Shown: in pieces, positions 8,842 through 16,792 of the stretch
Layout of the letters: every line of letters starts with the position of its first letter
Position numbering within the stretch: position 1 is the stretch's first letter
NCBI GenBank assembly: GCA_037478835.1
Contig: JBBFLV010000006.1
Coordinates: 1-64,000 of the forward strand
DNA: 64,000 bases
Source of the DNA: 630D-37 sp037478835
Lineage (GTDB): Bacteria; Chloroflexota; Anaerolineae; Anaerolineales; Villigracilaceae
Direction of reading: 5' to 3'
The notes under the pieces: generated by a model
The model's database searches: none
Seen by the model: the letters and a program-made list of their open reading frames with translations, nothing else
What the model was told of the DNA's origin: nothing
Position numbers and translations under genes: made by a program

Positions 8842-9524
8842 GCTACTGCATTCTCATCGTCGACGACGAACCCCACTATCTCGACCTTCTGGAGGCCAAT
8901 TTGCGCTTGGAAGGGTATGAAGTGCTAACTGCTCAAAGCGGTAAAGAGGCCTTGAATTTGTTGACCACCCATGCAGTTCATCTGATTCTGCTCGATGTGC
9001 TTTTGCCCGATGTGGATGGATTCACGCTCTGTCAACGCATACGCACCTTTTCGCGTATTCCCATCATCATGCTCACGGCGCGCAATCAGGAAGAAGATCG
9101 AGTGCGTGGACTGGATGCGGGCGCTGATGATTATGTGAGCAAGCCGTTTTCGATCGTTGAGCTGCTGGCGCGCGTCCGTGCCATATTGCGCCGGCTGGAA
9201 GGGACCTCGGCTCTGGTTCCAGAACCTGTGATCGAATTCGGCGATTTGAAAGTGGATTTTGGACGTGCCGAGGTGCGCAAACGCGGACAGTTGCTCTCGC
9301 TTTCGGCTACAGAATATCGCTTATTGCTACAATTCATTACCCATCGCGGCGAGGTGCTTTCTCCCTCGTGGCTATTGCGTAGTGTCTGGGGTAGAGAATA
9401 CGAGAACGAACGAGAAGTACTGTGGGTTACCATTGCGCGCTTGCGCCAAAAAATCGAAGATGATCCTCGTCGTCCGCGATATATTCTCACCCGTCATGGT
9501 GAGGGGTATTGGATGCCATCTTGA
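8838..9524 (+). CDS. OmpR-family response regulator
   Basis: A 228-residue protein. The receiver domain has Asp9/Asp10, phosphoacceptor Asp53 (LILLDVLLPDVDG) and Lys at about 103 (DYVSKPF). A winged-helix DNA-binding domain (about residues 128-226) ends with VTIARLRQKIEDDPRRPRY, typical of OmpR/PhoB. The start at 8838 (ATGA overlap with the kinase) is preferred over an upstream in-frame ATG that lies inside the kinase gene. It directly precedes the Tad ATPase genes and may control them (inference). Confidence 0.92.
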   Translation: MSYCILIVDDEPHYLDLLEANLRLEGYEVLTAQSGKEALNLLTTHAVHLILLDVLLPDVDGFTLCQRIRTFSRIPIIMLTARNQEEDRVRGLDAGADDYVSKPFSIVELLARVRAILRRLEGTSALVPEPVIEFGDLKVDFGRAEVRKRGQLLSLSATEYRLLLQFITHRGEVLSPSWLLRSVWGREYENEREVLWVTIARLRQKIEDDPRRPRYILTRHGEGYWMPS

Positions 9525-9541
9525 AAGTGAGGAGGGAAGTC

Positions 9542-10744
9542 TTGGCAGAGGAGAAGAGTGTTCTGATTATAGATGCCGATGCACCGAGCCGTATTTATTT
9601 GGGACGGCTCCTGGCACAGCGTGGCTATAAGCCGCTTCAGGCCGCTTCCGGTAAAGAGGGTCTGATCTTGGCCTGGCGTGATCGCCCCTCGGCGATTCTC
9701 ATTGACCCGCGCCTGCCGGATTTGAGCGGTGAGGAAGTGATTCAAAAATTGCGCCGGGATGCACGCACGGCTACCACTCCTTGTATGGCCTTAAGCAGCG
9801 ATCCCGATCCCAAGCGGGTGGCTTCGTGCCTTGCGGCCGGTTGTAATGAGTATTTTTTGAAGTCCGCCGCCAACATTTCAAAGGTCCTGGAAGCGCTCGA
9901 TGCACTCTTTGTCCCTGAATCTCCTATTGCAGAGGTTGAGAAGAAGCAAAAGATCCCTCGCGGGAAAATGATCGTCTTCTTGAGTGCCAAAGGGGGGACC
10001 GGTACCTCTTCTCTTTGCGCCAATCTGGCGGCTACCTTGGTGCGTCTAGAAAAGGGTGCTTCCGTTGTCACGGCCGATCTGGTGTTGCCGTTGGGTTCGA
10101 TTGCTCCTATCGTTGGTTATAACGGTGCGGTGAATCTGTACACGTTAAGTGTTGGCGCAGAAGATGCACTAAAACCGCAGTCACTCAAGGAAAATTTACC
10201 TAGGATTCCTACGTGGGGGTTTCATCTTCTGGCGGCTGCCCCGGATCCGGAAGCGGCTAACCAAATCCGCGCCGAGCGCATTGGGCCGCTGGTAGATGCC
10301 CTGCGCGAAGCCTTCGATTTCGTTTTTGTAGACCTCGGACGCTCGCTCTCGCGCATTAGTTTGCCCATTCTGCAGCAGGCCGATGTCATTTTGCTGATCG
10401 TCACTCCTGATTCCAGCACGACTTTTCTCACCCGTCTGGTGCTCGAATTCCTGATGAAGAAGGGCATTCCAACAAAACGCATCTTGCCTTTGATCAATCG
10501 CCCGGTAGGATTGGAGGGGCTTTCCAAGTCACGTGTTGATGAAGAGATCGGCCTGGCAACCGTCTACACTATCCCGTATTTGGGAGGAAATGTGACTGTG
10601 GCAAACCATATGCACCAACCACTGATCGAAAAATTTGCCAAAGATACCATTGCGCTCTCGCTTCGTGATATCACGCGCGATGTGCTCCGGACGATTCAAA
10701 AACTACGAGAAGAAATTCTTTCGGGAGGCACCTATGGCGTATGA
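9542..10744 (+). CDS. CpaE/TadZ-like pilus-assembly ATPase with receiver domain
   Basis: A 400-residue protein when started at the TTG at 9542, which sits 6 nt after GGAGGG. A second in-frame TTG at 9509 would overlap the response regulator by 16 bp. Residues 5-115 form a receiver domain that keeps the acidic residues (IIDADAP), the phosphoacceptor site (LIDPRLPDLSG) and the Lys (EYFLKS). This differs from many CpaE proteins, in which the receiver is degenerate. From about residue 140 a MinD/ParA-type ATPase follows with a deviant P-loop (AKGGTGTSS). CpaE/TadZ proteins localise the Tad/Flp secretion machine at the membrane or pole. It overlaps the next gene by 11 bp. Confidence 0.85.
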   Translation: MAEEKSVLIIDADAPSRIYLGRLLAQRGYKPLQAASGKEGLILAWRDRPSAILIDPRLPDLSGEEVIQKLRRDARTATTPCMALSSDPDPKRVASCLAAGCNEYFLKSAANISKVLEALDALFVPESPIAEVEKKQKIPRGKMIVFLSAKGGTGTSSLCANLAATLVRLEKGASVVTADLVLPLGSIAPIVGYNGAVNLYTLSVGAEDALKPQSLKENLPRIPTWGFHLLAAAPDPEAANQIRAERIGPLVDALREAFDFVFVDLGRSLSRISLPILQQADVILLIVTPDSSTTFLTRLVLEFLMKKGIPTKRILPLINRPVGLEGLSKSRVDEEIGLATVYTIPYLGGNVTVANHMHQPLIEKFAKDTIALSLRDITRDVLRTIQKLREEILSGGTYGV

Positions 10745-11027
10745 ATTTGACGAAAAAGGGAAGGTGTTTACAGATGTGATCCGTAAGCGCCCCCTACCGG
10801 CACTGATTCAGACGGTCACCCATCAGATTCGTGGCAATGTCCACGTGCGACCGGGCGAGCGGGTCAAAGATGAGCTTGATCGCAATGAATTGTTCCTGGC
10901 CATCACCGAGGCTCAGGTTTTTGATGCTTCCGGTACGATGGTTTATCAGGTCCCATTTATTGCCATACGTAGGGAACAGATCGTTTGGGTCATCCCTCTA
11001 GAGGAGGAGCCTGAAAGCCATGAATAG
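10734..11027 (+). CDS. Small conserved-looking protein between cpaE- and cpaF-like genes
   Basis: A 97-residue protein starting at 10734 after GGGAGG. It has a beta-rich segment (LIQTVTHQIRGNVHVRPG, ERVKDELDRNELFLAITEAQVF) that looks like a small barrel fold, and no signal peptide. It overlaps both neighbours (11 bp and 8 bp), so it is translated with the CpaE-like and CpaF-like ATPases. I recall similar unnamed proteins from Chloroflexota but cannot assign a function. It could be an adaptor of the Tad machine or a regulator. Confidence 0.75.
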   Translation: MAYEFDEKGKVFTDVIRKRPLPALIQTVTHQIRGNVHVRPGERVKDELDRNELFLAITEAQVFDASGTMVYQVPFIAIRREQIVWVIPLEEEPESHE

Positions 11028-12327
11028 CGCCACGCCCCCCCGTTTCAATCATGCCGATCTAGCCCGATTGAAAAAATATCTGATCGAAACTGTTTCGCGC
11101 TCGTTGGAAGGTGCCGAGATCGATGCAGCACAAAAGAAAGGAGTAGTGCGGGAACGACTGAATGCCCTTTTGGAGCAAATGCGGTTGCCGTTGCCGCCGG
11201 ACGTGCGTAAAGAGCTGATCGAAGTCGTGCTCAACGATATTGTGGGATATGGCCCCATTCAGCCGTTGCTAGAGGATGACGAGATCAGCGAGATCATGGT
11301 CAATGGGCCAAAGAAGGTTTATGTCGAAAAGAAAGGCCAGATTCAACGCACCAACGTCGTCTTTGACGACGATGAGCATGTCCTGCGCATCATTGAACGC
11401 ATCGTCTTGCCGCTTGGACGGCGCATTGATGCCGAAAATCCCACCGTGGATGCCCGTCTACCGGATGGCTCGCGCGTCAATGCCGTCATTCCACCGGTAG
11501 CTATTGATGGTCCGTGTATTACTATCCGCAAATTTCGCAAAGATAAACTAAGGATTGAACAATTAATTCAATTTGGCTCTTTGACCGAGCACATGGCCGA
11601 ATTCCTGCGAGCCTGCGTCCGCGCTCGCCTGAATATCGTGATCTCCGGTGGCACTGGCTCCGGTAAGACGACCCTCTTGAACGTGCTTTCCAGCTTTATT
11701 CCGGAAAACGAACGTATCGTGACAATTGAAGATGCCGCCGAGCTCCAACTCCAACAGGATCATGTGGTGCGCCTGGAATCCCGACCGCCTGATCTGAACG
11801 GACGTGGAGCGGTTACGATTCGCGATCTGGTGCGAAATGCCTTGCGCATGCGGCCGGATCGCATTGTGGTGGGTGAATGCCGCGGTGGGGAAGCGCTGGA
11901 TATGTTACAGGCAATGAATACCGGTCACGATGGCTCGATGACCACCATTCACGCCAATTCCCCCCGTGATGCCCTGGCGCGCCTGGAGACACTTGTCCTG
12001 ATGGCCGGCATGGATCTGCCCCTCAAAGTCGTGCGACAACAGATTTCCTCGGCGATTGATCTGATTGTACAACAGTCGCGCTTGCGAGATGGTTCTCGCA
12101 AGATCACCTCTATTTCAGAGGTTGTGGGAATGGAAGGGGATGTGATTACGATGAGCGAACTTTTCAAGTTCGAGCAAACCGGGATTACCCCGGATGGAAA
12201 AGTGATCGGCGCACACAAGGCGACCGGTTTGCGGCCTTTGTTTTACTCACGTTTGGAAGCGGCCGGTTATAAGCTCGATCCAAGCGTATTCGGAGTCGGC
12301 AGTTCTCCTTCATCCGGTCGCCGATAG
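11020..12327 (+). CDS. cpaF: CpaF/TadA-type secretion ATPase
   Basis: A 435-residue protein of the VirB11/TadA family. The N-terminal domain includes LNDIVGYGPIQPLLEDDEI. The ATPase domain has a Walker A motif GGTGSGKTTLLN (about residues 209-220), an Asp box, a Walker B region (RPDRIVVGECRGGEALDML) and a His box (GHDGSMTTIHANSP). It powers assembly or secretion of Flp-type pili at the inner membrane. The usual TadB/TadC membrane partners and the prepilin peptidase do not follow, so the rest of the machine must lie elsewhere. A Flp pilin is 24 kb downstream at 36476. Confidence 0.93.
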   Translation: MNSATPPRFNHADLARLKKYLIETVSRSLEGAEIDAAQKKGVVRERLNALLEQMRLPLPPDVRKELIEVVLNDIVGYGPIQPLLEDDEISEIMVNGPKKVYVEKKGQIQRTNVVFDDDEHVLRIIERIVLPLGRRIDAENPTVDARLPDGSRVNAVIPPVAIDGPCITIRKFRKDKLRIEQLIQFGSLTEHMAEFLRACVRARLNIVISGGTGSGKTTLLNVLSSFIPENERIVTIEDAAELQLQQDHVVRLESRPPDLNGRGAVTIRDLVRNALRMRPDRIVVGECRGGEALDMLQAMNTGHDGSMTTIHANSPRDALARLETLVLMAGMDLPLKVVRQQISSAIDLIVQQSRLRDGSRKITSISEVVGMEGDVITMSELFKFEQTGITPDGKVIGAHKATGLRPLFYSRLEAAGYKLDPSVFGVGSSPSSGRR

Positions 12328-12338
12328 TCCCGCTGGGG

Positions 12339-12344
12339 TATAAT
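12339..12344 (+). promoter_or_regulatory. TATAAT -10 element before the double-XRE gene
   Basis: A perfect TATAAT lies 18 bp before the ATG at 12363, in the short gap after cpaF. No convincing -35 box is seen. If used, the mRNA leader would be about 10 nt. Confidence 0.45.
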
Positions 12345-12362
12345 TCTGGCAAGGATGTGTTT

Positions 12363-13040
12363 ATGGATTCTCGCACCCAAGTGATGCTACGTGCTAAAGC
12401 GCTCGGCGTGTTGATCCGCGACGCGCGCCTGGCCAAACGCTTGAGCGTCAAAGAGTGTGCTCAGGCATTGCACATAAAACCGGCCACATTCCGTGCCTAC
12501 GAAGAGGGGCGTAAATCGCCCTCGCTGCCTGAACTCGAAATCCTGGCCTATTTTCTCGATCTTCCCTTGGAGCATTTCTGGGAAAAGGAAACTCTCTCCG
12601 ATGCTCCGTTGCAAACAGAATCGCTAAACCTATCCCTGATCTTGAACCTGCGACATCGAATGATCGGCGCTGTGTTGCGCCAGGAACGAATGAACGCCGG
12701 ACTGTCGTTAAAAACGCTGGCCGAACGTTCCGGTCTTAGCGTTGCTCGTTTAAAGTCTTACGAGCTTGGCGAACGTCCCATTCCGCTTCCAGAGCTGGAA
12801 CTTCTCCTGCAGATCATTGACGCGCCGATCGAACACTTCTTTGATGAAAGTGGTCCTATTGGCCGTTGGATGGCCGAACGGAGAGAAATCCAGCGCTTTT
12901 TGGAACTTCCTTTTGAACTGCGCGAGTTTATCAGCAAACCGGTTAACCGCCCTTACCTGGAATTGGCCATGCGCCTAAGCGAACTTTCCACCGAGAAATT
13001 GCGCGCTGTCGCCGAAGGTTTACTGGATATTACACTCTGA
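12363..13040 (+). CDS. Transcription regulator with two XRE helix-turn-helix domains
   Basis: A 225-residue protein with two HTH_3 domains in tandem. The first is at about residues 15-70 (RLSVKECAQALHIKPATFRAYEEG) and the second at about 100-155 (GLSLKTLAERSGLSVARLKSYELG); only parts are quoted. Each is followed by a similar PLPELELL ... FDLPLEHFW-like segment, which points to an internal duplication. The ATG at 12363 is 8 nt from AAGGA; a GTG at 12357 is too close. Downstream lie a TPR gene and a GNAT gene, probably in one transcript. Confidence 0.85.
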   Translation: MDSRTQVMLRAKALGVLIRDARLAKRLSVKECAQALHIKPATFRAYEEGRKSPSLPELEILAYFLDLPLEHFWEKETLSDAPLQTESLNLSLILNLRHRMIGAVLRQERMNAGLSLKTLAERSGLSVARLKSYELGERPIPLPELELLLQIIDAPIEHFFDESGPIGRWMAERREIQRFLELPFELREFISKPVNRPYLELAMRLSELSTEKLRAVAEGLLDITL

Positions 13041-13059
13041 GCGGTGCGAGGGAACAGCG

Positions 13060-13563
13060 ATGGAATACATGCAAGCAGGGAAAGCAGCGTATGAGGAGAA
13101 AGATTATCGACGCGCGGCTCAGGCATTTGAGCAGGCTGCGCAAGCTTTCGCTGCCGCAGGGCAAGAGGCAGAAGCGGCCGAAGCACGCAACAATCAAAGC
13201 GTGGCGCTGCTGATGGCCGGCGATGCAGAAGGTGCCCTGCGCGCTGTAGAAGGCACGCCCCATATTTTTGCCCAACACAACGATCGAGAGCGCGAAGGCA
13301 TGGCCTGGGGCAATCAGGCCACAGCGCTCGAAGAGTTGGGACGGCTGGAGGAGGCCATCCAGGCCTATCGAAGAGCTGTCCAATGTTTTGAGCAGATCGG
13401 TAAAGATGATCTGCGCATAGAGATAGAAAAAGCGATTGCCGCTATTCATCTCAAGCAAGGACGTTTGATGGATGCAGGGATGGAGATGCTCTCCACGTTG
13501 CAACGTCCGAATCTCCCCTGGTGGCAACGCCTCTTACGCTGGATGCTACGTATTCGCTTGTGA
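13060..13563 (+). CDS. TPR-repeat protein
   Basis: A 167-residue protein with about three tetratricopeptide repeats: GKAAYEEKDYRRAAQAFEQA, EAAEARNNQSVALLMAGD and GMAWGNQATALEELGRLEEA. Such repeats form a helical protein-binding scaffold. There is no signal peptide or membrane segment. It starts 19 bp after the XRE gene, and its stop overlaps the GTG start of the GNAT gene. It may link the XRE regulator or the acetyltransferase to a partner (inference). Confidence 0.8.
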   Translation: MEYMQAGKAAYEEKDYRRAAQAFEQAAQAFAAAGQEAEAAEARNNQSVALLMAGDAEGALRAVEGTPHIFAQHNDREREGMAWGNQATALEELGRLEEAIQAYRRAVQCFEQIGKDDLRIEIEKAIAAIHLKQGRLMDAGMEMLSTLQRPNLPWWQRLLRWMLRIRL

Positions 13564-14429
13564 CGAAAACATCCTTTCCCTTCTCCTCGGACTGGCAGGT
13601 ACGACAGGCAGATACGCGTGATCGTTCTGTCCTGGCGGACTGGCTCACTCAAGAACTCCATATCCATCGTCATTTGGATTGGCGACCGCCGCTCGACTGG
13701 CTAGGGCATCCTTTCTGGTGGGTGCTCGAAGCGCAGGCGCGTCCGGTGGCCGCATTGGCCTGCCCCGATGACCCGCCGGAAATCGCCTGGTTACGTTTGT
13801 TTGCTCACACCTCAAACGTTTCTGCCACCCATGCCTGGAGGGCGCTCTGGTCTCAGGCGCGCCAAGTTTTGATGCCGTATAAGCCAATGATCGCCGCGAT
13901 TGCCATCGAATACTGGATGGAGCCTCTTTTGCAGGAAGCGCACTTTGATCTGCGTCAATGGGTCGTCGTGCTAGAGCGGCGGTCACATGCCCTTTCAGAT
14001 ACGAAAGATGCTGAAAGGTTTCCCATCCGTCCCATGCGCGCCGAGGATCTAAAAGCAGTGGCTCAGGTGGATTGGGATGCCTTTCCACCACCTTGGCGAC
14101 ATTCACTCGATTCCTTGCGCCGTGCCTTTGCCCAAGCTCTCTACGCTTCGGTGCTGGAACTGGATGGCAAAATTTTGGGCTATCAGATTACTACCGGTCA
14201 TCCCTTCGGCGCCCATCTGGCACGTCTGGCCGTTCATTCCCAGGTTCAGGGGCATGGGTGGGGACGAAGGTTGCTAGAAGACCTTTTTGCCTTCTTGCGC
14301 TCGCGGCGCATTGAGCGGTTGACCGTCAATACCCAACATGATAATCGCGTTTCGCTGTCCCTTTATCGTCGTGTGGGCTTCGAGCGCACAGGGGAAGAAT
14401 ATCCGGTTTACGTTTACGATTGGAGGTAA
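13560..14429 (+). CDS. GNAT-family N-acetyltransferase with a duplicated fold
   Basis: A 289-residue protein. The C-terminal half (about residues 150-289) is a clear GNAT domain, with the acetyl-CoA loop at LAVHSQVQGHGWGRRLLEDL followed by LTVNTQHDNRVSLSLYRRVGF. The N-terminal half is a weaker, possibly GNAT-like domain. The substrate is unknown. The GTG at 13560 overlaps the previous stop (GTGA) and is preferred to a GTG at 13521 inside the TPR gene. Confidence 0.82.
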   Translation: MTKTSFPFSSDWQVRQADTRDRSVLADWLTQELHIHRHLDWRPPLDWLGHPFWWVLEAQARPVAALACPDDPPEIAWLRLFAHTSNVSATHAWRALWSQARQVLMPYKPMIAAIAIEYWMEPLLQEAHFDLRQWVVVLERRSHALSDTKDAERFPIRPMRAEDLKAVAQVDWDAFPPPWRHSLDSLRRAFAQALYASVLELDGKILGYQITTGHPFGAHLARLAVHSQVQGHGWGRRLLEDLFAFLRSRRIERLTVNTQHDNRVSLSLYRRVGFERTGEEYPVYVYDWR

Positions 14430-14431
14430 CG

Positions 14432-15046
14432 ATGCATCGTTCGGACGCCATCATGGTTAACGCGCTTGTGCGCCAGGCGCTGATCGCCGCGCAGGAAGTG
14501 ATCGGCGAAAACGGTTTGAACACCGTGCTCCGCACGAGTGGATTGGAGCGCTTTATCGGCAATCTACCCCCGGATGATCTGCGGCCGGCCATCCAGGCTG
14601 CCGAATACGCCCGTTTCAATCAAGCGATCGAGGAGTTCTACGGTCGCGGTGGGCGCGGTATCTTGCGACGTATCGGCAAAGCATCTTTCCAATATGCACT
14701 GCGCGAGCAATCTGCCCTGCTAGGGTTGGCCGGCGCGGCACTCAAGTTGCTGCCGGAACGGGCACGCATCAAATTCATTCTCACCAGCATGGCCAATGCC
14801 CTGAAAAAGACCAATCCGCAAGTTGAAGCCTGGGTGGAAGAAGGGGAAGGAATCGCCTATGTTGAGGCTACCTGTGCCATCTGCCACGGCCGTCATGCGG
14901 AGACACCGATCTGTCACCTCTATGTGGGCTCGATCGGTGAAGCGGTGCAATGGGCCACCGGCGACGAACATACCATTCGCGAAACGCATTGCATGGCCTG
15001 TGGCGATCCCTATTGCCGCTTTGAAGTCGAAACGCAATCCGACTGA
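14432..15046 (+). CDS. V4R-domain protein (4-vinyl reductase-like)
   Basis: A 204-residue protein starting 6 nt after GGAGG. The C-terminal half has the Cys pattern of V4R domains: ATCAICHGRH, ICHLYVGSIGEAVQW and HCMACGDPYCRFEV. V4R domains are small ligand- or metal-binding modules, found for example in bacteriochlorophyll biosynthesis (BchJ) and XylR/DmpR regulators. The N-terminal helical half (AAQEVIGENGLNTVL, NLPPDD) resembles the V4R-linked domain of stand-alone proteins. There are no photosynthesis genes nearby, so a sensor role is more likely than a pigment role (inference). Confidence 0.8.
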   Translation: MHRSDAIMVNALVRQALIAAQEVIGENGLNTVLRTSGLERFIGNLPPDDLRPAIQAAEYARFNQAIEEFYGRGGRGILRRIGKASFQYALREQSALLGLAGAALKLLPERARIKFILTSMANALKKTNPQVEAWVEEGEGIAYVEATCAICHGRHAETPICHLYVGSIGEAVQWATGDEHTIRETHCMACGDPYCRFEVETQSD

Positions 15047-15078
15047 TGGTCTTTGACCTTTGTTCCTCAGCCCATTCT

Positions 15079-15134
15079 GACTGTCTACCGTCTACGGTCC
15101 ACATTTCACGGTCTACCGTCCACGGTCTACGGTC
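15079..15134 (+). repeat. Degenerate intergenic repeat, GGTCTACGGTCCAC family
   Basis: This gap holds tandem variants of CTACCGTC, CTACGGTC and CCACGGTC (period about 8 bp), with a short interruption (ACATTTCA). The same units recur at 34410-34466, at 36303-36331 and, inverted, at 44327-44357. It lies just before the RBS of the hydrolase gene. It is not a CRISPR, because there are no constant spacers. Confidence 0.75.
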
Positions 15135-15151
15135 ATCTATGAGGAGGTTCT

Positions 15152-15985
15152 ATGCGCTCATTTGAAACCCAATGGCAGGCCGATGATGGCATCTTCCTCT
15201 TCGGGCGCGGCTGGGAACCCGAAGAAAGAGAACCTAAGGCGCTGATCTGCCTGATCCACGGATTGGGAGAACACAGCGGACGTTACGAACACGTAGCCGA
15301 GGCCCTGACAGGCGCCGGCTACGCCATCTTGGCCTTCGATCTGCGTGGGCACGGACGCTCCGGCGGGCCGCGAGGCCATATGCCCTCGTTTGAGGCCTTT
15401 ATGCGCGATATCGATCGCCTCTTCGATCAGGCGCATTTACGCTACCCCAAACTGCCGCGCTTCCTTTTTGGTCACAGCCTCGGGGGCATCCTTGTGCTGA
15501 ATTATGCCCTGCGGCGCAAGCCCGAGGTCCGCGGCGTGATTGCGACTGCTTCGGGGTTGCGCACGGCGCTGGAGGAGCAGAAAGCTAAAGTCGCCATCGT
15601 GCGCCTGTTGGGGGGAATTTTTCCCTCCCTTGCCCTTCCCAGCGGTTTAGACCCTAACACGTTGAGCCACGATCGCCGGGTGATCGAAGCCTATGTCAAC
15701 GATCCGCTGGTACATGATAAAATTACGCTCGGTTTTGGTAAGATTATGCTCGAGGTCATTCCCTGGACCTTTGCTCACGCCCATGAATTCCCGGTACCAC
15801 TTTTGCTGATGCATGGTACCGAGGATGCTCTGGGCTACGCGCGTGGGAGCGAGGAGTTCGCCCGCCTGGCCGGCGAAAAGGCTACCCTCAAGCTCTGGCC
15901 TGGGCTATACCATGAGTTACACAATGAACCGCAAAAACAGGAAGTCTTTCAATATATGATCCAATGGATGGATGCACATCTTTAA
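15152..15985 (+). CDS. Alpha/beta hydrolase, monoacylglycerol-lipase type
   Basis: A 277-residue serine hydrolase. The oxyanion region is LIHGLGEHSGRYEHVAE, the nucleophile elbow GHSLGG (Ser at about 109), the acid Asp is in MHGTEDAL and the His in LYHELHNEPQ. LRGHGRSGGPRGH is typical of the monoglyceride lipase/lysophospholipase subfamily (hydrolase_4). The substrate is probably a monoacylglycerol or lysophospholipid. There is no signal peptide. It follows GAGGAGG at 7 nt. Confidence 0.88.
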   Translation: MRSFETQWQADDGIFLFGRGWEPEEREPKALICLIHGLGEHSGRYEHVAEALTGAGYAILAFDLRGHGRSGGPRGHMPSFEAFMRDIDRLFDQAHLRYPKLPRFLFGHSLGGILVLNYALRRKPEVRGVIATASGLRTALEEQKAKVAIVRLLGGIFPSLALPSGLDPNTLSHDRRVIEAYVNDPLVHDKITLGFGKIMLEVIPWTFAHAHEFPVPLLLMHGTEDALGYARGSEEFARLAGEKATLKLWPGLYHELHNEPQKQEVFQYMIQWMDAHL

Positions 15986-16001
15986 ACCTAACGAGGAGAG
16001 T

Positions 16002-16781
16002 ATGAGCAGAGAACAGAAAATGAGCAAGCGTCAAATGTTGCGCGAGAAGCGCCGCAAGGAACAGCAGCGGAATCGTCTGATTGCCATCGGGTTGATTGCC
16101 CTGGGTGCGCTGCTGGTGGTGTTTTTTGCCGTCTATCCCAATATACAGGCGACGCAATCGGTGGTGGCGCCTACTCCCTATCCGCGCCCGATGGCCGATC
16201 GTAATGCGATGGGCGATCCGAATGCCCCGATCACGATCGTGGAATATTCCGATTTCCAGTGCCCCTACTGTGCCCGTTTTTCTGAGCAGACGGAACCACA
16301 GTTGGTGGAAACGTACATTAAGACCGGCAAGGTTTATTTCATCTATCGCTCGATGGGCAATTTTCTGAGCGATAACATTGCGCGAGCGCGTGGTACGGTG
16401 AACACCGAATCGCGCGATTCCGCCATGGCCGCCTATTGCGCTGCCGATCAGGGCAAATTTTGGGAGTATCACGATGCACTTTTTGCCAATCAGATCGGGG
16501 AAGGTGTCGGCGCCTTTTCTGAAGCTCGGCTGCGAGCCATCGCTCAAAAACTCGGCTTGGACATGGGCGCTTTCAACGAGTGCTTCAACAGCGGAAAATA
16601 CCGCGAGCAAGTTGAACAGGATTATCGAGATGGGATGGCTGCCGGATTGACCGGTACGCCCTATTTCGTGATCACCTATACAGTCAACGGTGTCCAAAAG
16701 ACTCAAACGATCGAAGGCGCACAACCCTTCAGCGCCTTCCAGCAGACAATCGAAAGCATTTTGCAAGAAATCGGGCAATAA
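16002..16781 (+). CDS. Membrane-anchored DsbA-like thiol oxidoreductase
   Basis: A 259-residue protein. A basic N-terminus leads into one transmembrane anchor (about residues 27-47). A DsbA/thioredoxin-fold domain follows, with active site CPYC at about residues 87-90 (YSDFQCPYCARF) and a cis-Pro loop (LTGTPYFVI). It should act outside the membrane to form or exchange disulfides. The start at 16002 follows GAGGAG; an earlier ATG at 15972 lies inside the hydrolase gene. A VKOR or DsbB partner is not visible here. Confidence 0.87.
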   Translation: MSREQKMSKRQMLREKRRKEQQRNRLIAIGLIALGALLVVFFAVYPNIQATQSVVAPTPYPRPMADRNAMGDPNAPITIVEYSDFQCPYCARFSEQTEPQLVETYIKTGKVYFIYRSMGNFLSDNIARARGTVNTESRDSAMAAYCAADQGKFWEYHDALFANQIGEGVGAFSEARLRAIAQKLGLDMGAFNECFNSGKYREQVEQDYRDGMAAGLTGTPYFVITYTVNGVQKTQTIEGAQPFSAFQQTIESILQEIGQ

Positions 16782-16792
16782 ATTCGCTTTCC

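Noticed and set aside
7675..9524. Kinase/regulator pair considered as PhoR/PhoB
   Set aside because: The kinase has no membrane helices and no pho genes are nearby; only the general HisKA/OmpR class is supported.
10635..10733. Upstream extension of the 97-residue gene to 10635
   Set aside because: The extension lies wholly inside the CpaE-like gene, and a strong RBS precedes the ATG at 10734.
14432..15046. BchJ role (bacteriochlorophyll synthesis) for the V4R protein
   Set aside because: No bch, crt or reaction-centre genes in the window; stand-alone V4R proteins are common in non-phototrophs.
15079..15134. Short tandem units considered as a CRISPR array
   Set aside because: Units are 7-9 bp with no spacers of constant length, and no cas genes are present.
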